From Mytilisepta virgata (taxonomy: Eukaryota > Mollusca > Bivalvia > Mytilida > Mytilidae): 64,000 nt of DNA. The position numbers were made by a program, and so were the translations under genes. The stretch is taken from the NCBI GenBank assembly GCA_028015205.1, contig CM051514.1, positions 50,484,150 to 50,548,149 of the forward strand. Direction: 5' to 3'. Within the stretch, counting starts at the first letter, position 1. Every line of letters starts with the position of its first letter. The notes under the pieces are model-generated. The model ran no database searches, was not told the DNA's origin, and saw only the letters and a list, made by a program, of their open reading frames with translations. This document shows, piece after piece, positions 10,081 through 22,427 of the stretch.

Positions 10081-11598
10081 TTGGAACAGTGCATATTATT
10101 TTTAATATGTTTTTTTACGAAGAAGACAATAGTAATTATCAAAATTAGAATGGAATGAAAAACCAACAGTATGAATTAATTCAAATCATAAATCTGTTAT
10201 TATCATTGCAAGAACAGTTAATGCAACAGTTTAAAGCACATGTCTGTATGAACAGTTATTGCCAATGCCAAGAGTATCCAGACATATTCTGGGTGTAACA
10301 TTTACCAAGGTACATGTTAGCTTAAAACCTAATCCCCAGTAATGTATTTCAAATAACTTAAAGTCAACTGAAATTGTCCACAATTTTTTAGCAAAAAAAA
10401 ACAAGCCTCTTTTATTCCTTTTTACGGGCTCATGGCCTTTCTTTAGTTTGTGAGTGAATCGCCCGAGTTTACACAATGATAAATTCCTTCAAAATAACCT
10501 TTATTACTACTTGTATAATATATATTTAAAATTGTAAAGAAATACATGAAAATATTTTAATATATGGATGTATAAATGTACTATTATTTCATAGCAGTAC
10601 TGGTACATGTATATTTACTTTGTAAATTTCTTGTGTTATTCTATAGCTGTCTTTATTGGGTGACGATGTTTCTGCACTCTGTATAATTCTAACATGCTTA
10701 CTAAAATTAGTGACACAAGGAGAATAATATTCTTTTTACCACAAGGACTTTTGTTAAATTAGACAGTATTTAGTATATATTTTAAATTTTTTCTATATTT
10801 TGTTCATTTATAACCTGTGTGATTCTGCTTTTCTGTACATTGTGAAATTATCTTTTTATAGGAAGTTTTGAGTTAACAAAAACCAAAATTCTATTGTGTC
10901 AAGCCTTATCAAGACTTCCAATAATATATGTTGGCAACCAGATTTGTAGACCCAAGTAATTGTCACTGTAAGATAGTTTTGTAGATGTCTGTTGCAATAT
11001 ATGTTTCAGGTATTAAATTGCAGTAATAAATCAATGAATAAAGTATAGTTACGCAATACCTGTTTACTTTAAAATTATTGCATAGTTCATTCTCATTGAT
11101 TACACTTCAAGGGAAATAGGACCTAAAACTGTTTACTTATCTTCGGATATTTAATATTTTTGCCAAGTAAAAAAGATTTCAATCATTTTTTTTATATATA
11201 ATTCCAAATCTGTAAGAACCAACAATTATACTTTTTTTTGAAATCCAAGAAAATTCATGTCAACAAAAATAACTGACACCAATAGCATGGTTGCTAGTAC
11301 ATGTATGTACATTGATTTTAAGTAGTTACTTTGCTGCTGATCTTTAATCATTCATGTGTGCACACATTTATTACTATTTTTTAATAAACCTTTATTTTGA
11401 ACATCTGTATTAAACTGAAATACTACCAATCATATGTTACACAAATACAGTCAAACATCCTTTAGCGACCACCTGAATTAAGCAATAACCTGTCTTAGAA
11501 GACCACCATTTCTAATTCCTTTTGTAATCGATTCCATATAATATTATCCTGTATATATAAAGACCACCTGTCTTTAATGATCATAATTTTGCACTCCC
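10081..11598. other. AT-rich intergenic sequence
   Basis: No gene is supported. Positions 10700-10860 resemble the 3' flank of the LINE tail at 6310-6420 (ttgttcatttataacctgtgtg motif region), indicating another remnant of the same retroelement family. Confidence 0.4.
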
Positions 11599-11693
11599 TT
11601 GGAAGGTAGTCCGAGATTGCTCGGACGTCTGACGGCCTTTGTTTCTGACAGAAAGGCCGTCAGACGTCAGAGCAATCTCGGACTATTGGAAGG
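11599..11693. mobile_element. 79-bp hairpin MITE with 8-bp target duplication
   Basis: Two 34-bp arms (11607-11640 and 11652-11685) are reverse complements with one mismatch and are separated by 11 bp. The hairpin is flanked on both sides by TTGGAAGG (11599-11606 and 11686-11693). It is essentially all terminal inverted repeat. A second copy is at 39670-39746, and part of the arm also ends the LINE tails near 6275-6308 and 62309-62342. An 8-bp duplication is compatible with hAT-type transposition, but no transposase family can be assigned from this. Confidence 0.8.
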
Positions 11694-12930
11694 TCATATA
11701 AGACAGGTTTGACTGTATACTATTAATATTAAAAAGATAATAAGGGAAGCAACTTTCCCCTAGGCTTCCTCCTTCAAAGAATTTGGGTGATGTATATATA
11801 TAGGAATTCCTATATCCATCTGTCTGTCTGCCTGTTTGCATAAAGTCAACCCTTGTTAGTAGTTGTTAGAAATTGTAATGCATAATGCATATGCACGTTA
11901 TCTTGGGCTCTGCCCTAAGTAGGAATACCCTTGTCAATGACACGTATTTTCTATTTCACTTTCTTTAGTTTGTCACTCAAGTGCACCTTGCATAAGCCAA
12001 GTGTTATAGTTTGCTTCCCCTTGTTTTTAAAGAGGACATAAGCGAATCATAATAAACAACAAAGTGGATAACAGGAAAGGTCAACAGTGACATACCAAAC
12101 AATCAAAGCAACCCAACCGACAGAACTCCGGACGAAAAATAACATATAAGAGTACAAACACAAAAATGAATACAACAGAGAGTTAGGATAGTCTGACTTG
12201 ATACAGACACTGAACAGTGGTGGGGTTAATTTGCTGATAACATATACCTTTATCAAATTAATTATTTTGTAAGGTCTATTTATTGTTCACCACATGCTGT
12301 GGGGGTTTCAAATGTATTGAAGATGTATGTTTTTGTTTAATTCACTATTGAGATCAGATTTTATCTCTTTAACATTCACTCCATATCTGTGTGTAATTTA
12401 ATGTAATAACTAGTAATGGAAGGTGATTAATAAATATTAAAATGTCAAAATCACATCAAGCACACACAAAATTACAATTACAAAAAACTATCAACCAATA
12501 ATTCTCAGTATTTGCTTAAGAAATATATATACAATTTCGATTTTACAGGTATTTTGAAACTAGTGGCGACAATGACATTTCAAATATTAATGTTATAATG
12601 AAAACTAAAGAATACTTTTCTCATGTATAGCTTAGCTCTGATACAGTTTTTCCGTATGTATTGAAACATGTCTACCACCGTTTTGGTTTATTTGTTTCAA
12701 ATTTCCACATTTTTGGACATGAACTCTGCTGATAAGTAAAGTCAAGAAATACCAAAGGGATATTCGAAAGAGGAAAAAATCGAAACAACTGACAAAGTCC
12801 GGAAAACAACGAAGACAAAACCAAAACACTATAATTAAAAACTAAAAACATATGAACAACATGGACCCAATTGTTTATAGTTGTAAATACAATGCACTGA
12901 GAATGGTATCATAGAATGTAACGTGTATAG
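11694..12930. other. intergenic sequence with a dispersed repeat block
   Basis: About 12035-12200 matches a dispersed block (gtggataacaggaaagg... gacagaactc) also found at 20095-20205, 20771-20880, 40545-40640 and 49637-49745, and in reverse near 24270-24370. No gene is supported. Confidence 0.5.
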
Positions 12931-13281
12931 GTTGGTCTCGTGTTATCGTGCTCGTCCCGAGTGTGGAAGGTCGGGGGTTCAATTACCGACCGGGTCAAAC
13001 CAGACATTAAAATTGGTATTTGTTGCTTCTCCGCCAAGCACGCAGCATATAGGAGCATGAGCAAAGATCGACTGGTCGGTTCCGAGTCAATGTGTCTGAG
13101 TGGGATGATATGTTTTCCTGCGGACAGTTGCCTCGTGTGCTAGCACGTTTAAAAATCCGGCTCAGCATGTCGGTCTAGTACAAAGCAGGGTCATATTCAT
13201 AATCATATTTACATGTTTTCGTCCTGATATGCATCTGGCTGCCACTGGACGTTAAACAACAATTCATCCATCCATCTATCC
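12931..13281 (+). mobile_element. tRNA-derived SINE, 5' end damaged
   Basis: The head has a polymerase III box-B-like ggttcaattac (about 12975-12985). The body (cttctccgccaagc, aagatcgactggtcgg, ccggctcagcatgtcgg) and tail (ctggacgttaaacaacaa followed by catc repeats) match a common mollusc SINE type. Compared with the unit 2 copy (41274-41660) the head has lost about 40 bp and box A is not convincing. It is therefore unlikely to be transcriptionally active. Confidence 0.75.
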
Positions 13282-14544
13282 AAATTCTCGGTATGAAAAA
13301 CTCATGTACACTCTTCTGTTTTATTTCCTGGCACTGATTACGTATGCATGGCTGAAAGAGGTTTGGAGCCTTGGCGGGTTTTCAACAGGTTGCATCTTTA
13401 CTCTTAAAATTTTGGTCTAGTAGCTTCATATTTTGAAATTTTTTACACGACATTCTTATGTATTCTTATGTATTCCCATGTGCGCTGTAATTTACTTCTA
13501 AATATCTACTGTACACTGAGTTCCACATAGTAAACTCATTACAACCTTGATAATGACCTTCAAAAATTGTTAATTTCTTTGATTTCAGACATTTAATTTG
13601 GACAAATGTATTATCTGTTTTTTATTTGAATAAAGAGATACCTTCAGTCAAAGATGATCATTGTTTTTGTTTGCAAAGCAAAGGCTGATACAGTATCTAC
13701 AACCAAGATCTTGTCAAAAGCGTGAAACTCTTATCGCATTAATTTTAAAGCCAAATTATCTCTCTAATTTATAAATAATTACAACAGACTGAGTAAACTT
13801 TGGATTTGATGAAATACTAGTAGCCGCTATTCATGTATTACGTCATTTAGATACACACTATTATGGTTGAAAAATCTGTTTGGAACGAATACTGGCAATG
13901 AATAAGACTGAAAATTAGTTCAGTGCAGATTTTTTTTTAGCTTTAACAAGAATTAAACAAACAAACAGGAAAACAATTCCATCAGGGATTTATAACATAA
14001 AACATACAAATCAGAGATGCTTAACATTATCAGTTGTTATGCAGAAGAGATAAGCAAAGGTAGACCTCGACTGTAGGATATATTTAATGTGTTGCATTGC
14101 CTCTAATATGAAGAAGTTTATTTTTCCAGATTTACCCGTATGCAAAAGACTTAAATAACAATAATATGATAAAGTTCACATAAAATGTGTTAGAGTAAAA
14201 ATTATTATAAAATTACATTCTCTGAAAAAAACACAGAATACATGTGTATAATAGAAAAAGTTTAAAAAAGATGCATTTGACACTTATGTCAAGTCATTAA
14301 AGATGGCATTTTTTGGAATTAATATTGATTCACTCAAAGGGTCTTTGCATAGGAAATATTGTGGCTGTTTTTTCTACACGAAAAGGACATAATCTTTCGA
14401 TCAGTTTAATTGAGGTCTGGAGCTGGCATGTCAGTAATTGCTAGTAGTCCTTTGTTAATGTATATTGATCATTGTCATTTTGCTTAGTTTCTTCTGTGAA
14501 CTTTTTAACATCGACTCGGATATCTTTTGAACCGAGTTTTACTG
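13282..14544. other. AT-rich intergenic sequence
   Basis: No gene is supported. It is colinear with 41661-43254 in unit 2 apart from two unit 2 insertions (42235-42441 and about 42980-43085). Confidence 0.5.
13815..13822. other. probable MITE excision footprint (TA CTAG TA)
   Basis: Unit 2 carries here a 207-bp MITE that begins CT and ends AG, flanked by TA on each side (42233-42443). Unit 1 has TA-CTAG-TA at the same place: two bases from each element end between the duplicated TA. A simple pre-insertion site would have a single TA. Confidence 0.7.
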
Positions 14545-14895
14545 TGTATAAAGCTGTGTGTTTGTTTATTCCACATTGACTAGAGGTATAAGGGGGGAGG
14601 GGGTTGAGATCTCACAAAATATGTTAAACCCCGCCACATTTTTGCGCCTGTCCCAAGTCAGGAACCTCTAGCCTTTGTTAGTCTTGGGTGTTTTTTGGTT
14701 CATTTGTAGGTTTCAGAGTTTAGTGTGGCGTCCATTTTGCTGAACTAGTATACATTATTGTTTAGGGGCCAGCAGAAGCCCGCCTCCAGGTGAGAAATTC
14801 TCGCTGTGTTGAAGACCCATTGGTAGCCTTTTCTGCTCTTTGGCCGGGTTGTTGTGTCTTTGACACATTCCCCGTTTCAATTCTCTATTCTATTA
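14545..14895 (+). repeat. dispersed mussel-type repeat block
   Basis: About 350 bp running from a ctgtgtgtttgtttattccac start, through a G-rich tract and an accccgccacattttt motif, to cacattccccgtttc and a ctctattctatta end. Other copies are at 27500-27865, 43255-43625 and 56085-56400, with reversed partial copies at 30168-30305 and 57893-58040. It is non-coding here and its mobilising class was not identified. Confidence 0.75.
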
Positions 14896-17800
14896 TTACT
14901 GAAACAAAACAAATTGTGATACAGCTAACTTTGCAGTTTAAGAAACTAGGGAAAATAAATACATACATATTTAATATATTTAGCAGTATTATTTAACCAG
15001 CAAACTCAAGAGTCAAATAACAATTAATAAAAAGTGAATTATTATAGTACAACTGATATAGTATTCTGATAGAAAACTTTGAAAGTACATCATCTGATTG
15101 TCTCCTCTTCACAGTTCTAAGCGAATCGTAATCCTTGGCTAGGGAAGATGCGCTTATTGAAGGAATTTTTTCTTCCCGTAAGAAACGATAAAGTAATATA
15201 CTTCCAATTTATTGAAAACACTAACTTGTATATTTCACATATCCATTATTTTTAGTTCATAAAAAAAATCTGAAATAAAAACACTCTCTTAATTTTATCA
15301 CCAAAATAACACTAATAAATAATAACTTTTGGCACACACATTAAATATTGTTATTTTCTTGGTGCTCCTTGTATTGTCACAACCAAGTTTCTTTTTCCTA
15401 AAAAAATAGAAAAAAAATATTCAGAAAATGTTGAAGGTTAAAAAATAAAATGTTCATGCATAGCTCTATCTTGAATGGCTTTGGTTCTTCAGTTTTTGGA
15501 AGTTTTCGGCTTTTAAATATTCTGAATAAAATTTTTCTTCAGATTTCCACATTTTTCGACTTGAGCACTGATGATGAAAATTTATTGCTGAAATGCGTAC
15601 ATAGATATAAGAGAATGTTTCAGCAATGGGGTTTTATTTTTCCTTGAAGGTTAAAGGTAAAAAAGATGTAATGTCCAAAGGGAAATAACTCTAATTTAAA
15701 AATACCAGTTTTTAATAAGAACCATAACTCTAGTAACCTATTTATAAAGGGAAAATAAATTCAATTTTATTATTTTTCCCCGTGAAATAGAATAACTTGG
15801 TTCAATCTGATTATTTCCCTTGAATGGATCTTCATTGAATTTTACACTCTGCTTGTCTTCACCATTGACATGAACTACTATATCATGGTTGTTAGAAACA
15901 GACTTCATTTTCTAAGTTATTTCCCTTTTTAAGCTGTAAATAAAAATACTTTCAACACAAATAGCAGTGTTCTCCCCAGGATTATATACCACAATGGTAC
16001 AACTATGTAATGATTGTTTTACCACTTTAATACACTTTCTAACCACTGTGCTATTAATTTGAACCAATGTATATATTTTTTTACTTTTGATGCCATAATC
16101 TGTTCCCTTTCTCCTTCGTTTACATCAGGGAAAAAACCCAGAAAAATCAAAATTCAGTAAAATTCTACACAACAATTTATTATTACTCATAAATCATCAG
16201 AAACCTTATTCAAATTTTTATATATCTGTTGAAATTTTTCCCAATAAAAGGGGAAGTCATATATATATATCAATGATTGATTGACTGATTATTGTTTTAC
16301 GCTGTGTGGGCGACATTTAAGCCATATCGAGAACTAAGTAATATATATCAATGAACATTGACAAATTTTTATAAATGCCATTTCTCTTTTTAATTGAACA
16401 ATTCATTATAAAACTCACAAAAATGTCTGTGGCTTTAAGATAATAAAGCCTTTAAATTTATTTATAAGTTCAACTTTATATATTACATATTTCAGTCAAC
16501 TCTCATTTAACAATAACAGACAAGTCAACACTTTTTAAAAACCTGTACCTATTTTCAGAATGAGACTCTATATAATAATCAAAACTGAAGATAGTCTAAT
16601 TTCTTCAAAAAATTAGACTCCTGTCTAAAAATCAAATGGTTGTTCTTTTACAAAGAACAAACAACAGGATTATACTTGAATTTATTTGAAATGAATTTAG
16701 GATATAAATGTATTTCAAAGGATTTGAATGTGTTTAACAGAATAGAGAATAATGCCTAAATATTACAAAGAAGAGAGTAAAGATGTTATAAAATATTTAA
16801 AAATAATTTTAAAATAGATAATGAATTTGGATAAAAATACCAAAAAAAAAACAAAAAATAGGTGGACTATGGAAACTTTGCTGTAACAAATTTAAACAGA
16901 AAATCATCAAAATAACTTTTAAAAGATGTTACTTGTATTTAATACAATACTAGAATTATGTCTGAGCATTTCTTATACGTCAAATTTTGAATTTTGATCT
17001 AAACAAGCTTATCTTAATACAATTTTTTAGAAACAGAAATTTTTTGAAAACATAAAAAGGATTTTTATTCCCCCAACGATAAAGGATATATACAAACATA
17101 TCATCATTATTCAGATCCCATTATAACATTCCACCTATTGACTGTTTTAAAATATCCTTTACAATAATGGATTTTTAAAATGTTATGGATGACCTAATTC
17201 CTATAAAAAGATAAAAAAGAACTAATACAAATGTTCACCTGATTTTCCTATACTTAAAGACCTCAAAGAAAATTTGTACATAAATTATGTAATAAAATTG
17301 CTACAAAAAGAAGTACATTTCAATTGGTTTATGATGTCTTCATAGGCTGTTAAATGTTTCAACATGAAAATAAAGGAAAAAAGTCAAGCAATGGATTTAT
17401 ATTTCAGTTTACATATAAAATCACTTTTTCTGTTGTGAAAGTTGGCAAGTGTAATCAGTATTATGGTAATTAGTCCCGAAAAAAAACATCTTTTGATAAA
17501 ATATGAGAAATTAAAAGCTAAAATAACTTCTTCACAAGTTTTAGCTTTCTAAAAAGGTGTGGATTGCTTCGCTGTTATCTTAATTTATGGTAATATGTGA
17601 GCATGTGGTTGTTGATTTAGTATTGGAATTCTCTGTTGACCAGTAAAATTTTCCGCGCGAAAACAACAAACAGACATGACTCTGGAGGTGTGCCTAGATT
17701 GACAGAAGTTATACAGTAGAGATCATGCATTTTTTGTTGTAAACATAGGATTATAGTGTATACGATTAAGCAAAACAAACCGCGTGTATAAGCAAATATA

Positions 17801-18479
17801 CATGTATTAATAATTGATTTCAATAATGAATTTCAGAATATATGAATACTTAAAGAACATGTAATGACAGTTGATCGGAACTGATATACACATAGTTAAT
17901 TTTCCGGCTTTTGATGACTTATCCTGAACGAGTAAAGTCTGTAATTCTTTATCTTATTTAAACCAATGGCTGTTGCTGTATCTCAGCCGCATCATAAAGT
18001 AAGCAATCAGCGATCAGTAATTATTTCAAGATGGCGTGTATGTCTACTGAAACTAATAGCTCCGCACCGTGATGCGAAGCAAAGAAGACATTACGTCAAG
18101 GGACTTAACTCTTCAAGTTTACATCAATTTGAAAAAGATCACCAAACAGAAAGGGAATAATTCATTAAACTGCAAATGCAACACGTCATATTAGAATGAT
18201 TCTCCTCCTTGTCAATTATTATCACAATAAATCAATAAATATGTTTAAAAAATTTATCTTTGGATCAAGATTTATTAATAATTACGTTTATTCCAAACAA
18301 AAATATTTATAACATTTGAAGTTAAGAATTCCATTCTTTCATTTCAGTGCTTTTACAACAGCAGTAATTGCTAGGAATGAGTGGTGACAGCAAAAAGAAA
18401 ATGTATCACAATACTTGAATATGGAACTCATGTATTGAGATAAATATTCATTCCCACTTATCTCTCTAATTCATAACTA
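14896..18479. other. AT-rich intergenic sequence
   Basis: No gene is supported. It includes a 47-bp minus-strand open stretch with a strong splice acceptor (15351-15397), a SINE-tail-like stretch (16258-16342) and about 527 bp (about 17540-18068) missing from unit 2. The last contains a short open frame (17966-18160) without recognisable features. Confidence 0.45.
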
Positions 18480-18880
18480 AGCACCTTCGACGGATCACGA
18501 GAGCTCAACCCATAGAACTGCCTTAAGCGCATCCCTAGGTGGCGGATAGAGGAAACCCTCTAGTTAGGGTTTGTTAGGTCATAATACAGAAAGCCTGACA
18601 GAAGACTATAGTGGGTAACGTGTTTTGAGAATGCCACATTAAAGATCCCTTCTGAGGTTTTCAAAAAAGAATAGGCTGATGGCCGCTACAGAAGGATAAA
18701 TTATCCGACCCTGCCCAACCAGCCTCCTTTTACAGTGGAGGTCAAAATTGGTTCCCTTTCGTGTCCAATCACACCCCTATTCGAGTTGTTTGATGAATTG
18801 AACTGGTTCTCGTCCTGAAGAAGCATGAAATATTTGCCATTGGACGTTAAGCAACAATCAATCAATCAACTAATTCATAA
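18480..18880 (+). mobile_element. retroelement with (AATC)n tail
   Basis: About 400 bp ending in atatttgccattggacgttaag and a caatcaatcaatca tail, the 3' tail shared by mollusc SINEs and their partner LINEs. The head does not look like a tRNA. The unit 2 copy (48420-48838) has a longer AATC tail. It is shared by both units, so it predates the duplication. Confidence 0.65.
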
Positions 18881-19702
18881 CAATTCTTTATTGTCAATTT
18901 TTTACAATATGCAGAGAGTACAATGGAATAATTTCAAAATTAGGGGAAATGTGATTTGATGAAATATTTTTCGATTGATGTTTGTGCATTATTTTACTCA
19001 TTTAGATACATACAATAATTATTGTGGTTAAAAAAATTTGTTCCAGACTAATATTGGCTATGAAAGGGATTGAAAAATTAGTTCAGAGCAGATATAAGTC
19101 GAGAAATTTTTACTTTAACATAACCATTTCACCATTATAAGTCTATGGAGGAAGTATCAATTAGACCTATAGTCCACATAGACATAGTCCAGAAAATACA
19201 GTAATTAACTTTAAGGATGATCGCTGGTCTAATGGGAAATAAATAGGATTTGAAATAGGTGTTTTAGTTTGAGAGAACATATAAATAGTAAACAAATAAG
19301 CAAGAAAAAAATATAGGTTCATGTGCTGATTTTAGAGCTATAAGGCCTTGAAAAATTGCAGGAAATGGGTTTTCTCTGGATTTTTCATTGTCTTTGCATT
19401 GACAACCTCAGTTTCTCAAAAATGTATGAAAAAATAAAAAGGATTTCATAAAATTTTGTCAAATACCATTTTAAGGTATATATGATTGAATTATAAAAGA
19501 AAAAGTTGGGGTTCATGGGCACAAAATGTCATTTTTAAGAAATGGATAAAACATGAGGATTCCGAAAATCTGACAAAAAGACCAAAACATGACCAGCGAG
19601 CATCCTTAACTAGAATAAAACAAAGACAGAAGGAGATAATATTACAGTGAATTAAATTCTTGGATTTTTTACATAAAACATAATAATATGAATATCTAAC
19701 AT
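18881..19702. other. AT-rich intergenic sequence
   Basis: No gene is supported. About 19200-19610 is present here but missing from unit 2 (junction near 49155), an insertion or deletion of about 0.4 kb without recognised ends. Confidence 0.4.
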
Positions 19703-21130
19703 TATAAATTGTTATGGATGAGATATAAACAGGTGTGATATTGATAGGTACCCCTTTATAAGTTGCTTTCTGATTTTCCTTGTCTTGTAGTCCATTCTAT
19801 CATAAAACTCACATATTATAGTATATTGTATCATTTGTTATTTGTGCAAGGGGTCATCCACATAATTGTCAACATTTTTCATGAGTTACAAAATGCACGC
19901 TAGTGCGAAGGGGGTTTCAAATTCAACATTTTTCGCATATGAAAAAATTTGTTTAAATGTCACTTTTTCTGATATTTTGAAAAAAAGAGATATGCTGGAT
20001 AAATTTATAGAAGTCATGATGCTGAAAAAGTACTGAACAGTATACAAGGTTACAAAAAGCCAACAAACTGCAATTCACTTCAGCAGAAACCACAAAATGG
20101 ATAACAGGAAAGGCCAACAATGACATACCAATCAATCAAAGCAACCCAACTGACAGAACTCTGGACAAAAAACAACATAAAAGAGTACAAAACACAAACA
20201 TTTGACTTGTGCTCTCGACTTGGTACATGTATTTTCAAGGGATGTAACAATGTCTGTAGATCTTTTTTTCCCCCAAGTAAGAAATTATGCCTGTTCATAG
20301 CAACAATGTTAAAAAAATCATTATTTGAAGGGGAGTTGGGGGTTTCAAAAAGAGTGGTCTTTTTAAACTTGTAAAAAATGTTGACAATTATAAATGACCC
20401 CTAGTATAATCACCTGATGGAGGCAAAAAAAGATATATAATTGTTATGCATGAGATATAAACAGGTGTAATATTGATAGGTAACCCCTTATAACTTGCTT
20501 TCTGATTTTTCCTTGTCTTGCAGTCCATTCTATCATAAAACTCACATATTATAGTATATTGTAGCATTTGTTATTTGCACAAGGGGTCATCCAAATAATT
20601 TTCAACATTTTTTACGTGTTTACAAAATGCATGCTAGGGCAACATTTTTAGCATATGCTTTAAGAATTGGTATAAATGTCACTTTTGCTGATACTGATGC
20701 TGACAAAGTACTGAACAGTATACAAGGTTACAAAAAGCCAACAAACTACAATTCACTTCAGCAGAAACCACAAAATGGATAACAGGAAAGGTCAACAATG
20801 ACATACCAGTCCATCAAAGCAACCCAACTGACAGAACTCTGGACAAAAAACAACATAAAAGAGTACAAAACACAAAAATGTCAACATTTGACTTGTGCTC
20901 TGGACTTGGTACGTGTATTTTAAGGCATGTAACGATGTCTATAGATCTCCCCCCCTCCAACCCCCCAGAAAGAAATGACGCCTGTTCATAGCGACAATGT
21001 TAAAAAAAATGTTGACATTTTTTTAAGGGAGTTGGAGGTTTCCTAAAAATATTGGTATTTGTAAACTTGTGAAAAATGTTGACAATTATGAATGACCCTT
21101 AATATAATCTCCTGATGGAGGCTAAAAAAG
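19703..21130. repeat. local tandem duplication, two copies of about 0.7 kb
   Basis: 19703-20429 and 20430-21130 are successive copies, each starting at aattgttatg...tgagatataaacaggtg and containing the ggataacaggaaagg block. Unit 2 has a single copy (49256-49970). The two copies differ by several small deletions, so the doubling is not very recent, or unit 2 lost one copy. Confidence 0.8.
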
Positions 21131-22427
21131 ATCAATTATTGTTATGCATGAGAGAGATACATGTATGCAGGCATGTGATTGATAGGTACCCCCTTATAAT
21201 TTCTATAGAACTAATATAATCAATTGTTTATTTAAATTGCATATATACCGATAAATGTTAAGCAATACAAAGGAATTATAACTTAAAAATAAAACAAACA
21301 CATGGATAGTACAAACTAAATGGTATAGAACCTTGACCAATATGGACCTCACTATCTCAATGCTAATGATTGTTTAACAAAGGTGCCTAAGTATGGTAAA
21401 AGTTCAGAATTAGGTGTTTAAAATAAATTCAATTTTTTCCCCAATAACAAACAACAAAAAACAAATATTTCTGATAAAATAAAATGTTGAAATTAAAAAC
21501 CATTACCCCATTTTCTTTCATTTTCATATAAAATAAACTACTTAATTTCTTTTTATCTCCATACACACACGTCAAAGTGTTGAAAAAAATGAGAAAAATA
21601 TACATACCGATATGTCACAAGTTTACCATGCTTAAGTTAAGGCTATATTGTGTGCAATAAATCAATAAAAACGAATGTCTTACTTACCTTCTAATTTATG
21701 CATACATATATATATAATTCAATTGTTCCTTAAATATAAAATAGCTCTGATTAAAACAACTCTTTTTAAATGTTTCTGATAAGATATGGTTCAGGAAATT
21801 TACATCAGAAAAAAATCACTACAATGAATTGATCTTCACATTCCACCTAGTCAACTGGTTACGACCTAGATATTGACCTTTTTAATTATTGGCCGCCTCA
21901 TTTTCAGACAAGATCCTACATTTTGACCTTATCTACGCACATATCTTACAAAAAAAATTCGGATTGAAATAATAATTTAAAAATTTGAAACTGACTGCAG
22001 ATGAATTCCTCAATGTGTCAGAAAAAAGGAAGGGTATTAATGCTTTCCTCTGTGAAATTGTTTCCTCAGGAAAATATTTACTAAGTATATTTTTTCCAAG
22101 GAAAGGTTTAATAGTAAAATCCTTTCCATAGCCATATTTTGCTTTCCACTGTGTAAGTTTGGTATACAAAAGTGTCTGAAATAGATAAACTTATTACAGG
22201 AAAAAATATTAAATTTTCTTTACTTGGAAAATATTTAATTATAAAATGTTATCTAGGATAATTTTTCTCGTAGTAATCTATAATATAATAATAATATTCC
22301 TATTTACTGTTATATGATTCTTTGGCTTTTTAGAATGTTTCCGTGTTGGTATGCATAGTTCTTTCTCTGCCTCACTTTCGGTATCCAAACTGAATGCAGG
22401 CAATGTTTGAGATTAAGAACTCAAAAC
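21131..22427. other. AT-rich intergenic sequence
   Basis: No gene is supported; it is closely colinear with 50030-51736 except for an extra LINE fragment in unit 2 (50290-50745). Minus-strand open stretches (for example 21933-22169) are interrupted in unit 2 and are not taken as coding. Confidence 0.4.

Noticed and set aside
17966..18160. 64-aa plus-strand frame as a small gene
   Set aside because: No recognisable motif, absent from unit 2 apart from its end, and unsupported by any codon or context evidence.
18846..18876. CRISPR-like or satellite array in the AATC repeats
   Set aside because: These are simple tetranucleotide tails of retroelements, without spacers.
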